Source of the DNA: Diogma glabrata
Taxonomy: Eukaryota; Arthropoda; Insecta; Diptera; Cylindrotomidae
DNA: 64,000 bases
Assembly: GCA_963693315.1 (NCBI GenBank)
Contig: OY856186.1
Coordinates: forward strand, 460,287,360-460,351,359
Direction of reading: 5' to 3'
Part shown: positions 12,419 through 23,800 of the stretch, piece after piece
Layout of the letters: every line of letters begins with the position of its first letter
How positions within the stretch are numbered: position 1 is the stretch's first letter
Program-made: the position numbers and the translations under genes
The notes under the pieces: generated by a model
Databases searched by the model: none
Seen by the model: the letters and a program-made list of their open reading frames with translations, nothing else
Told to the model about the DNA's origin: nothing

Positions 12419-13357
12419 CTAACTAACGTAACTATGGTTAAAAAATCGTACCAGATTAACTAGTCGACGTTGAACTTTGTTGTTGGTGTCCTCTTGATCG
12501 TGGTGGATGTTAGTGCTGATGAAGGTTCTGGATCTCAGGAGTTTTTTGTTGTCCTGCTTGAACTGTTTTGCTTTGTTTTGCTTGAAGCTGGAATACAGTT
12601 CGTTGTTACTATCCTTGTATTGGTTGGGGTTGCTGGTTCGTTTAATTCTTTCTGTCCTTATGTCGGAAAGGACTAACCGGCCGCGCCAAAATGTAGTGCA
12701 AAATATCTTCACGTACACTACTATGTTAAAGTGTTGTGCAAAGTTTGTATAACACTACTATATAATATTAACAACGCTACGCGATTGTGATGAAGATGTT
12801 GTTTTAAATAATGGATTCACAACACTACTTTAATTAAATTGTTTGTATTTAATGTTTACATAAATGTACAATTATTTGGTATGTTATAGTCCCTTATAAT
12901 ATTATTTATTTGTTACTACAAACTCAATTATGGTTATAGTCTAGTACTTATTAATAATGGCCTCTTATTGGGTGGAAGAGACCGTAATTATTGCTTTTTT
13001 CACTTAATCTTAACAAATTGTAATTAATTTCTTTTCAGTAAAGATATTCGAGAACTTTACTTCAGCCGTTGACTGATTTTTTAAACACTTTTACTTCAGG
13101 GTGGATTGTGGATTGACCGCTCGAAACCCTCTTGTTAACTCACTTGATTTTAATAATAACTGTAACTTAAATAATTGATTAGAACAAATGAGTTGACTGA
13201 TCTCTACCGGTTTGATTAATTGCTTTTTTTACGACTAACTTAATTTATTTCTGTAAAACGACTGCAAAAATGACTGTATTGATTTACTAGTAAAAAACTG
13301 TTTTTAAATCGATTTGTTTATTCCGACTACCAAAACGACTTCGTTAATTGTCTGAAC
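12419..13357 (-). mobile_element. Probable decayed LTR-retroelement 5' end (LTR plus leader)
   Basis: On the minus strand a non-coding AT-rich stretch ends in CACTACA at 12692 and is followed by TTTTGGCGCGGCCGGTTAG, which has the TGG start and position of a primer-binding site. A Lys/Asn/Gln-rich frame of about 99 codons (12718-12419) follows, resembling a leader or Gag start, then stops. The outer LTR edge is not defined because the TIR element at 13358 begins there. No protease, RT or integrase was found. Confidence 0.35.
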
Positions 13358-14305
13358 AGTCCAGTAAATAAAAGTCGAAAAAGATCAAAAGCTCGCAAAA
13401 ATCCTGTCACGGACGGGACCTGGCGGAAATTGTTGGTCTTACCGAGTACTTTGACCTGAGAAAAATTACCTTGGGGTTCCGACTCTGTGAGCCTTGAAAA
13501 TGGGCCTCAAAGTGTCAGAAGTAGTTTCCGGGCCATATCTCCGGAAATATGGCAGTTAGGGCATTCCTGTTTAGCCAGAAATGAAGGTGAGCTAATTATC
13601 TACAGAAATGGTCCCATTCATTTGTTTCGCAACATTGATACTTTTTGCAAAAACGGGTAGTGAAAAATTGTCAAATTTGAGACCATGAAAAAACGCCAGA
13701 TTCTCATCAAATTTGAAAACTGAGGGCTTGGAAATACCCACAGCTCCATGTTTTGGCCTGAAAAATTTGACCTGCAAATGACAATGGCTTCCTCGTTGTA
13801 TTTGCGAGATTATCGCGGCCATATAGGAGCATAGGAGAAGGATCAGTCGCCGTGCAAATATTGAGAAGGAAAATTTAATTTCCTTTCTGGAAATAAGGAT
13901 CCAACTTCTTTTTATTTCATCATAAAGCTTACGAGTGCCGGAATGCCACTCGCAAATTCATAGAAATTGTGCAAAAACAATTTTTCCACCTTACGGCTTC
14001 TTGTACTCCTGGCTGTGCTGTCTTACATAAGTTGAAACCTCTAAAGGGTGCTCAATATTTTCTCGATATGGTCATCGACCTCTTGTGCTAATTCTAGGTG
14101 ATTTTGGCAAACTTTTTCGCAAGATGTTTTTCGCAAACTTTTTTTCGCGAACTTTAGTGGCAACAATTCAGATGGGGTATTTTGTGGAAATACTAAAAAA
14201 ATAACTCAAAAATTTCAATCTATCAAAAATTTATTACAGACAAATACATTAACTTGTACAAAACTGTAAGTATAACCAGTTAACTGGATCTTATTCAAAA
14301 CCACC

Positions 14306-14722
14306 TCATTCAAGTCCATCGCTCACGGTAGTCTCGATCTCTTCTTCCCCTTTTTCTTCCTCACATTCTACTTCATCCTCTGCCTGTATTTGTTCAGATG
14401 AGATTACAGTTTCGTCATCTCTATAATTTGAGCATTGGCCAGGATTGCATGAACCACAAACAGACGAACATTTTAAACCTGCTTTCATACAGGAACAGCT
14501 ATTGGAACAGTCGTTCTTGCAGTTGCAGAAAATCATCTTCAAGAGAGTTTGGTGTGCGGGCTCTTTCACGGTCTGGACCGGAGATAGGACATCCCCTTCC
14601 CTTTTCCACCCCCATTCTTCTGGCGACAGTTCATTCCCAAGCCATTGTTGTACTTGTAAATAGACCCGATATGAGTGCTGCCGCGTAGCTTCAGAAGTAG
14701 GAGGCAGATTGCAAGGAGGCAA
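14306..14722 (-). CDS. CXC (tesmin/TSO1-like) Cys-rich domain protein, transposon-borne
   Basis: 138 codons. Residues 1-55 hold a conserved-looking segment containing HSYRVYLQVQQWLG and LSPEEWGWK. Residues 60-102 form a Cys-rich module, FCNCKNDCSNSCSCMKAGL then CSSVCGSCNPGQCSNY, with the CxC...C...CxC...GxxC...CxxC spacing of CXC-type zinc-binding domains. The tail is acidic (Glu-rich). Such a WGW-plus-CXC C-terminus recurs in many predicted insect proteins linked to mobile elements; I recognise the pattern but not a named family. A longer parent ORF would be expected upstream (above 14722), where only AT-rich DNA is present, so this is probably the surviving 3' end. It lies inside the 13358-16431 inverted-repeat element. 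Confidence 0.55.
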   Translation of the reverse strand: MPPCNLPPTSEATRQHSYRVYLQVQQWLGNELSPEEWGWKREGDVLSPVQTVKEPAHQTLLKMIFCNCKNDCSNSCSCMKAGLKCSSVCGSCNPGQCSNYRDDETVISSEQIQAEDEVECEEEKGEEEIETTVSDGLE

Positions 14723-14860
14723 ACAGCAACACTAACTTTTAGCAGCACCAAATAATTTCCAAATAGCACCAAAAGACCACTTTTTGTCCAGATTTTTTTT
14801 ATAAATATTGATTTCCAACAAAACAGAAAATTTTCAGCAATCAAATGGTCTATAAAATGT

Positions 14861-15243
14861 TTTTTTATTCGCCTACATATTAAAGTGTTACTTTATTACT
14901 GTGATTTGCGGCTTTAAAGTATTATCCAATTAAAATAGTTGTTATCATTTGTTGTCATAGCTACACAATAATTTGAAAAAAATAATAAATATTTTGTCAA
15001 AGGTTACTTGTTCCACATATTTTTATTTTAAAATTTATGAAAATTTATAATTTTAATTTAGAATAAACAAATTTTCTTAAAATATTTTGCTTGCGGCGAA
15101 TAAAAAATAGTATATATGATGCACGGACGTAAGCTATTTTGGACTTAATGTGGGGGCAAATCTCGGCTAGCGCCTCGATTTGCAAACTCCACATCCGTCC
15201 AAAATCTTTAGCTTTACGTCCTAGCATCATAATGTACTATTGT
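14861..15243. repeat. Dispersed repeat, copy 1: MITE plus hairpin
   Basis: TTTTTTATTCGCC at 14861 is inverted at 15093-15106 (GGCGAATAAAAAAT), outlining a 245-bp MITE. Next to it (15107-15241) is a hairpin: ATGATGCACGGACGTAAGCT pairs with AGCTTTACGTCCTAGCATCAT around about 90 nt. The same composite occurs at 22446-22924. Confidence 0.75.
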
Positions 15244-16654
15244 TGACGGTAAACAATAACAATATAAGTCCACGAGGGACGCGTGAAGCCAGTGTGTGTG
15301 TGCCATGTGTGCGCGCCTGCGCGGACCGACATTATACACGTAATATACGCGCCGCCACGTGAAGCAGAAAAAAAGAGGAAATTATCATAAATAATTTCAG
15401 AGAAACTTTTTCTATTTTTTTTTGTGGATTAAAAACAATGACATTATTTATATCAATGGAAAGCTGAGAACTTCAGCTTTACTTTTATATAAGTAACAAT
15501 ACCCAAAACATTCCTCGGAAAGAAAAAAAAGTGTCTGAAAAATTTGGCCAGTTTTTTCCCGTGTGGGCGTAAAATCAACTTTTAAAGAGCCCTGGAAATT
15601 TCTAAACAATATGGAAAATACGATCGGAAACTAGACATTCTAAGCTACAAATTGGTGTAACTTATGAGGCACTTCAATAGACAATAAATCTTTTATTAAT
15701 AATTTTCCGCGAACTTTCCGAAACTCCATAAAAGTCCTCAAAATGGAAATTAATAAATTCCCTTTTGTTTAAAAGTGCGAGAAAGCCACTGTGACAAACT
15801 TTCTGATTTGTTTCAAGACCCCCCCAGGTACAATAATCAAGAAACAAACATATAAAAACACAATTTTTAAAAAAAATATGAATAAATTTAAAACAGCGTC
15901 AGAAAACCGGATAAAAAGACACATTGACCGCCGTTTGCACTCGCTTTCAAACGTGATAACAGAAATTTTATCACAGGATGTAACAGGTACGGGTTTTCTC
16001 TTTCACATGAATTTTGAATCGTCGAAAAATATTGAATTTTGACCGAGTTATCCGCTAATTTGTCCGCCGCTCCTTAGTAAATACGTGTAAAGCGGCGTTC
16101 TTGCTCCATGATGAAGAGAAAAATGCAGGACAAGGTTCGAGTCCGTTATCTCGGAAACTATCGGGTTTACGATAAAAATGAATAGGACAATTTCTGTAGA
16201 TAATTAGCTCACCTTCATTTCTGGCTAAACAGGAATGCCCTAACTGCCATATTTCCGGAGATATGGCCCGGAAACTATTTCTGACACTTTGAGGACCATT
16301 TTCCAGGCTCACAGGGTCGGAACCGCAAGGTAATTTTGCTCACGTCAAAGTACTCGGTAAGACCAACAATTTCCGCCAGGTCCCGTCCGCGACCGGATTT
16401 TTGCGACCTTTTAACCTTTATTTACTGGACTATTTAAACGGATAAACATAATTATTATTTTTGATGTAGATAGATCAAAAACTGTTAGAAATTAATAATT
16501 TTACGAAGTAATAATAATTTTTAAACATCAATTTCTCAAAAATATTATATATTTAGTATTAATTGTAAATTATATATTATCGATTATATCTAAATTAGTT
16601 GCATGTAAATTGTAAATAAATTATATATAAATTGTAAATTGTTTTTTTAATATT

Positions 16655-17610
16655 TTATCTACGGATGTGACATCTCCTCAGACTCCAGTCCCTGTTTTTG
16701 ATTTATGAGTTAGCGTAAGATATCACGCTTGTTAGCAAACGTTTGTTCATGCTCAAATTTTGTGAGCACTAAGCAAATTTATGTTAGCTGACAAACGTGG
16801 ACAAACTTTAGGCGCGCTTGCTGGAGACCAACCCTTAGATATGGAATATTCCTTGATGATGGCAAGTTATTGTTTGCTAGAAGAAACGAGCCTTCATATA
16901 AATATATGTGTGAGCTTTGGTCAACGAGGAAGACAGTGCGTTACATGATCAAGGAATATGCCACTAGCTGGATTATTGGCAACCCTGTTTTAGTTTTGTT
17001 TCTTATTTGCTTTTTACCTATTTTATTTTTATTTTCGCTATCCTGTCATGAAATATTGGCCTATGTCATATGTCAATGTGATAGCTGATTTATTATTTAG
17101 TTATCCATTCTTTAACAACGAATATAAAAAAAACGAAAAAAGGATTTGCGTTCATCAACAACTTAGAACGCATGTTGCTTTGGGACCTTGGTCTTATAAA
17201 AGGTTTTTATGTGTTGTTGTGACATAGATTGTAATTCCTACTACACAACACATTTTATTAAAAAAAAACTAAACTAACATTGGGTGGTAAAAAAAAACTA
17301 AACTAACAACCCAGCTAATCTAGCCCTGATCATGTGTCTGTCTCAAAGATTAAAGCCCATGCATAGAATTGTATGAAGGCATTTTCTTCGAGTAACCAAC
17401 AGCGTGCCATCTTTAAGGAATACTCCATAACTAACATTGAAGGTGCTACCGCTGACTGAATAGAGCTTATCTGCCATCACCCCTAAGTGATATCTTGACT
17501 ACCTAGTGATATCTCAGTTATTGCCAGTGGTATATAATATCTCAAGTTAGCCCGTCAATATGTCAATAGGAGAGACTGGAGTACGCAGGGGATGTCAAAG
17601 GCGTAGTTCA
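16655..17610. mobile_element. TIR element family Z, copy 1 (complete)
   Basis: Left end ATCTACGGATGTGACATC...CTCCAGTCCCTG mirrors right end GACTGGAGTACGCAGGGGATGTC...GTAG. Inside the termini, GATATC-rich segments also mirror each other. The interior holds TTATCCATTCTTTAAC, TTTGCGTTCATCAAC and a run ending CACAACACATTTTATT that recur in other copies at 20.2, 27.7, 38.1, 46.5, 51.6 and 60.0 kb. No transposase is encoded; a 72-codon ORF inside is incidental. About 960 bp. Confidence 0.75.
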
Positions 17611-17851
17611 AAATTAAAAAAAAAATTACAAAAGAATACTGAACCCTTCATTAGTGCAATTTTATCTGACGGTCCCAATTAACATTTAGTTATGAAAAAT
17701 ATCAAAACATCTTTATAACTGAACTAAATAAACTCGACAATAGAATAATTTTCATCTACACAACTTGTTTGAGATAGTGTAGACCAAAGCAATTTTGAGT
17801 AAGTTAGATCTTGAATGGAACTATTATAGGCTATTATTCTACACGCGTAGG
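17611..17851. other. Downstream flank of the GK5-like gene
   Basis: AT-rich presumptive 3' UTR and flank. No unambiguous minus-strand AATAAA was identified close to the stop codon. Confidence 0.4.
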
Positions 17852-20800
17852 TTAATAGTCCGATTTTGTTAAATTTTCGATCTCTTGTGGACTATACCAC
17901 TTTCGAAATCGATCAACTGCGCGTTCCCACGATTTCATTTTATTTTGTAGCTCTGTTTTCAATTCTTCCCTCGGTTTAAATATTTTCTCAATACGCCGTA
18001 ATTTTACAAGATCGCTCTTGTTATCCCATATTCCTGTATTTAAACCAGCTAAAAATGCGGCACCTAAGGCACTTACTTCTGTATTATCTGGTCGTTCAAC
18101 TAACAATCCAGTGAGATCAGCTAACAGTTGGCATATAAAATCATTTTTTGAAACTCCTCCATCAACTCTGCGGAAGGGAAATTTGTAGTTTAATTATCTG
18201 ACTTCTGAAGTAATCTCATGTGTAGCCTCGCATACTTAATTGTTCTGAATTTGAAATTGGTTTCATTTTGAGTGCATATATATAACTGCGTAACTCTGAA
18301 CGCAATACTTTCTAAAACGGCACGAACCATATGTGCATTTTTTGTTGATGGTCTTATTCCTAAAATTCCCGTTGCTGCTTCGTTATCATTTATTGGAGCC
18401 TGTGGAAAAACACAAAACGAATAATAAATTTGATTTAATATTATTAATATAAAATTTATTTTAAAACTATTTTTCAACACATTAGTAGATAAAGTGAATA
18501 CCTTTTTAAAAAAACCACGTCGTCCTTTTTTCCAAAACACAGGTTTTACCATCTATGAAGATTTAATGATACTTATATTATTGAAAAGAACGCAATAAAA
18601 ACCATTACATATTGGTTCTTTTGAATTTCTTTCATATTTCTGAGAAATACTCCTTTAGATACAAAAAGTAAGGAAATATGTTCAAGAAACAATAAAATCA
18701 TTTGCTTGAAAATATTAAATAACATATTTGATGTAGTACGTATCTCGTTGTTCTAATTTCTGTTAAGAATATTTGATGTATAGAAGTATTTAAAGATTAA
18801 TTCAAGGATTCAATGGAAATATAAAAATAGTTTATACTTATTCACAAAAATTAATCATATCCAAAGTAGCTATCTATGGAACTAAGCATGAGAAACATTT
18901 AGCTTTAACTGAAGTTGATAATATTAAACAAATATCTTAATTCATTTTAATATGAACCTAAACGAATACGTTAGCCTATTAGAGCATTAGAAAGATTATT
19001 TACTATATATTAGTACTATCAGAGCCATCAAGTTAGTTAATTAAAATATCGATTATTAAGAATATACAGAGTTAGGCAATAGAATATAGAAGCACATAGT
19101 GAGTTTACGAAATCGAACCAATAAAAAAGAATAACCAATTCTGCAGACACTTCCACAAAACTTTCTTATTAAAATACCATAAGATATGTTTTCGTGTGAT
19201 GATTTACCTGAATTGAATTTCGTGTTCGTCTTAATTCAGGTAATTCATCACAATTAAATACAATTTAGTTGTTTATGTTTCCATATTTGTTTAGTTTTAT
19301 AAAACATGCGACATTTAAATTTTCTGTAAATTACCAACCTAAAAAAAATTATGCTTGTTTAACCGCATACTGAAACTTACCCCTAAGCCACTAAAAGCAG
19401 GTACAAAGTAGATTCCATCTGAATTTTTAACGGAATCAGCTATATCAGCCGATATTGAAGGATCATCAAATAGTCCAAAATTAATAGCCCATTTTATGAT
19501 AGAACCTGTATCATTTGATGCACCTTCGACACAATAACTAATATTATTGTCATTATTATAATGCTTAAATTTCCAAGCGACAAGCGGATATAGCCCATGA
19601 ACTGACGCACTGCATTGATCACCAGTATTCACATTTAAAAATGTACCTGTTCCGAGAGTTACTTTAATATCATTCTTTTTAAAACAACAGGAACCAAATA
19701 ACGATGCTGATTGATCGGATATCTGTACATAATACAAAAATTGAATAATGTTGTATAATTTTGAAATTATAAAATTAAACTTACACAGGTTCCAATTTTT
19801 ATTTCGTGCCCTAGTATAGATTTATCCACATATCCAAAATTATAAGAGTTATTCACGACTTTCGGTAGAATAGATTGCTGAAACAATATGACAATAGTTA
19901 TTCAAGTACTAAGGTCAGTGAGAGTGTTTACCGATTAAAGATATATATTTAAAGATCGAGATGAAGTTGAAACGAAATCGAGATCTCTAATATATCCGAA
20001 ATCGGCAATACCCATAATGCTTAATGATTAATATTATATTTTTTGCATGCTCGATATAAATTCAATTAAAATCATTTTAATTACAAACATTCATTTTGGT
20101 GTTTTAATGTTTAAAATATAATTCCCCAAATTTTCGTTGCAAAACAGCAGCCTCTGCTTTCCATCATTGTTATATTGTAAGCATGGAGGGATCAGATTTT
20201 GTGGATTTTTGATGTTTTTTTATTTTTTTTCTACGGTTGTGATAACTGCGGGTACTCCAGTTCTTGATATATGATTTAACGTGAGATATCATATACCACT
20301 GGCAATAGCAGTAAGATATCACTATCCAAGGTGATATCATAGGGGTGCTGGCGAATGTACTCTTTTCAGTCAACGGTGGCACCTTCAATCGTATTCAGGC
20401 AATATTCCTTGATGATGTACGCCATATTGCTTTATCGAAGAGATTAGCTTCTGATTAGCTTCTGAGATTAGCTATTAGATATAACTCTATATGCATGCGG
20501 CCATTCATTCTTGAGCAAGACCGTGCTTTCCATCATCAAGGAATACGCCACTAGTACTAGGATTATTGACAGACGAATTTTAGTCGTTTCTTGCAAATTT
20601 TTTAAAAACATTTTCCGTTTTTCCTTTTATTTTAGTTAGCTTAAAATTAGTTTTATTTCTTATATTGGCCTATATTTTTATTTTTTTTTATTAATTAGTT
20701 AGACATGTTTAGCACACTAAATATGAAATAATCATTATTCAGACTCTTTGAATATCCGAAGATACCATGTCAACTATAAAGGAAAGAGATGAGGAAAATG

Positions 20801-23800
20801 GAAGGAATGAGGATATAGGAATTACTATACTAACTCTTTTAAATGACGATGGACATTTTCTTTAAGCATCTGAGGAGAATATTCATCGGGAAATACGGAG
20901 CCGGGCATTGAGTTCCATAATTTGACCACTCTATTAAAATAATCGTTCTGGAAGGACATAGTTCTACAACGAGGTATTTGGACAGCAAATGGGTGAGATA
21001 ACTCTGAAGTTCTTGTTCGCCGATTAAATTGCGCACACAATGGAAGGATGTTTTGAATTTCCTTAGAGGAGAATTCGCTAAAGTTATATTTATAGTAGAT
21101 TGACAATTTAGCCACATTTCTTCTGTGCTGGAGTAAACCAAGCTGATCCGTTAGTTCGGTATTACCAATCAACCGTATTGCTTTTCTCTGTACAGAGTCT
21201 AGACATTTTATTGTTGACTGACAAGCACCTCCCCAAACATGACAGCAGTACTCCATACATGGACGAATAAATGACTTGAAGATTAGCAAAATTTGCTCGG
21301 GATTGAAATACTTTTTACATCGACTCAAAAATCCTAATTTTTGCATTGCAAATTTAGCGAGGTTGAACACATGTTTATTCCATTTCCGGTTATTTTGAAT
21401 ATCCACTACAAGAAGTCTAACTGAATCAACCTCACGCAATTCCTCGTGGTTTATCTTAATAGGGAAATTTTTATGTCGTTCTATTCGTGAAATACGGCAT
21501 AGTTTTGTTTTGGTTGGATTAAATGAAACAAGATTACGATCACCCCATTCCATTATACGAGCCAGGTCGTTGTTGATAGAATCAATTAGCAGCTCTCTAT
21601 CAGTGGTAACTGCAGTATGAGATCGAAATTTAGGAGATGCACGTGATGCATGCAATGTGCTGTCATCAGCAAAACTATGGATTGGGTGCACTGTGGAAAT
21701 AAGTAAGTCATTAATGTATAGAAGAAACAAGGTTGGTGAGAGTGCAGAACCTTGGGGAACCCCAACATTGGTTGTGAAAATATTGGATGTGATACCATCT
21801 AAATTAACATGAAATTGGCGACCTGTAAGAAAACTATGAATCCATGAGACAGTAAGATGGTCTATGCCATATATCCTATTTTATTATGTAATACGATTTA
21901 TTGTTTAATTATCCATTCTTTAACAAAATATAAAAAAAACAAAACATTTGCGTCCATCAAGTCCTTAGAATATATATTGTTGTGGGACCTAAGTCTGAAA
22001 CGGTTTTCCTTTCCGGTTTGTATTCTTATGACACATGTAATTGTTCGTTTGTTCTTTGCAAAATTTATTTTCCTTAAATATTTTTGCAAAATCAATTGCT
22101 TCTATATTTTAAAAATTTTTATTTCATACTGATATCTAAAACGACATTTTTTGGATTATTTATAGTACAAAAAGTTGAACTTTAATGTCCTAGGACTTTA
22201 TAAAATTTTATAAAGTCCTAGGACGTTAAAGTTCAACTTTTTGAGCAAAATTTAAAACTCATTTCTTTTTATTATAATAAATTTCCAGTATGAAATAAAA
22301 TTTTGTATTTACCATAAACGAAAAGTGTTTTTAAAGGTACTCACTAGTAATTTCGGCCTCGGCTTTCGGCCGTAAACAACTAGCTCGTACTTTAAAGTTT
22401 TACTTTTCGTTCTAGATAAATAAATAGCTATTATCAGAATATATTTTTTATTCGTCTGCATATTAAAGTGTTACTTTATTACTGTGATTTGCGGCTTTAA
22501 AGTATCACTTTTCAACTATTTATTTTGTTGTCATAGGTACGTCCAAAAAAGTAAAAAGCATTTGTATTTGTTTAAATTGTATGAAAAATAAAATTTTTTA
22601 TCAAAGCAACCCTTAAATTCAAAATTTCATTATCCAATTAAAATATTTGTTATCATTTGTTGTCATAGCTACACAATAATTTGGAAAAAATAATAAATAT
22701 TTTGTCAAAGGTTACTTGTTCCACATATTTTTATTTTAAAATTTAAGAGAATTTATAATTTTAATTTAGAATAAACCAATTTTCTTAAAATATTTTGCTT
22801 GCGGCGAATAAAAAATAGTATATGATGCACGGACGTAAGCTGTTTCGGTTTCTGTTTGAGCTGTTTAAACTCCACATCCGTCCAAAATCTTTAGCTTTAC
22901 GTCCTAGCATCATAATGTACTATTAAGTTGGAGCTACATATTAAATTGATCTACATATTTATTTGGAAACAAAATTTATGTATTCTTATGACGTTCGTTT
23001 CTTTTTGCAAAATTTATTTTCTTTGAATATTTTTGCAAAATCAATTGCTTCTAAATTTTAAAAGTTTTTATTAGAATATATTTTAAGTTGGAGCTACATC
23101 CCAGGTAAGCAGAGAGGATTGTTTTGACATTGAGCCAAGCTTTTTTTAAGGTTGAACAATGTTGGGACAAGCTTAAAAATAAACTTGGTTGAATGTTGTT
23201 TTAACCTTAAATGATAACCACGTACCATTATTATTTTTAGACATTGGAACAATATTTAAATACAATGCTGGGCCAATACTACCCAGGTAAGCTCAAAGGA
23301 TTGTTTTTACATTGAGCCAAGCTTGTTTTAAGGTTGAACAACGTTGAGACAAGCTTTACAATAAAATTGGTTAAATGTTGTTTTAACCTTAAATGATAAC
23401 CACGTACCATTATTATTTGTACACATTGGATCAATATTTAAATACAATGCTGGACCAATTCTAAAACAAATAAATCGAATTCATAGCTTTTAATTTTTTT
23501 GCAATGTATAATTCACTATATGTGTTGTTATGGTTTTCCATATTATTCAATGTTTGTGTGCTTTTGTCACTTTTGAATTAAAATGCAATATTTAAAAATA
23601 TACTCTTTTAACATGTTTATTTTTAATTTTAAATTTTATTAATAATAATATAAACTTCCTTATAGTAACAATTTGAATTTGATTTTAATGAATATCGATT
23701 TCGACTTACGTCGTCCTCAGCTCTTAAATTATTATTACAATCTTTGCTTAAACTAATGTCTTATATATATACTATTTCACCTGCTATTTTTTATTATTAT

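Larger units (their letters stand above)
13358..16431. mobile_element. 3.07-kb DNA element with about 260-bp inverted termini
   Basis: The left end (13358 to about 13620, starting AGTCCAGTAAATAAA) is repeated inverted at the right end (about 16175-16431, ending TTTATTTACTGGACT). Matching inner blocks include CGGACGGGACCTGGCGGAAA, TTGGTCTTACCGAGTACTTT, CCATATCTCCGGAAATATGG and AGCCAGAAATGAAGGTGAGC. The interior carries the CXC-motif ORF at 14306-14722 and a dispersed repeat at 14861-15243. The long inverted termini and an internal accessory-type ORF suit a DNA transposon whose transposase is missing or unrecognisable. Target duplication was not resolved. Confidence 0.75.

Noticed and set aside
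15791..16042. 83-codon plus-strand ORF
   Set aside because: Low-complexity Lys/Asn-rich translation in AT-rich DNA of the long-TIR element, no motif.
16870..17088. 72-codon ORF with a hydrophobic tail
   Set aside because: Lies in the family Z interior; not preserved in other Z copies.
18190..18552. 120-codon minus ORF taken as a single coding unit
   Set aside because: Only 18399-18236 is exon 6 of the kinase gene; the rest is intron read-through on both sides.
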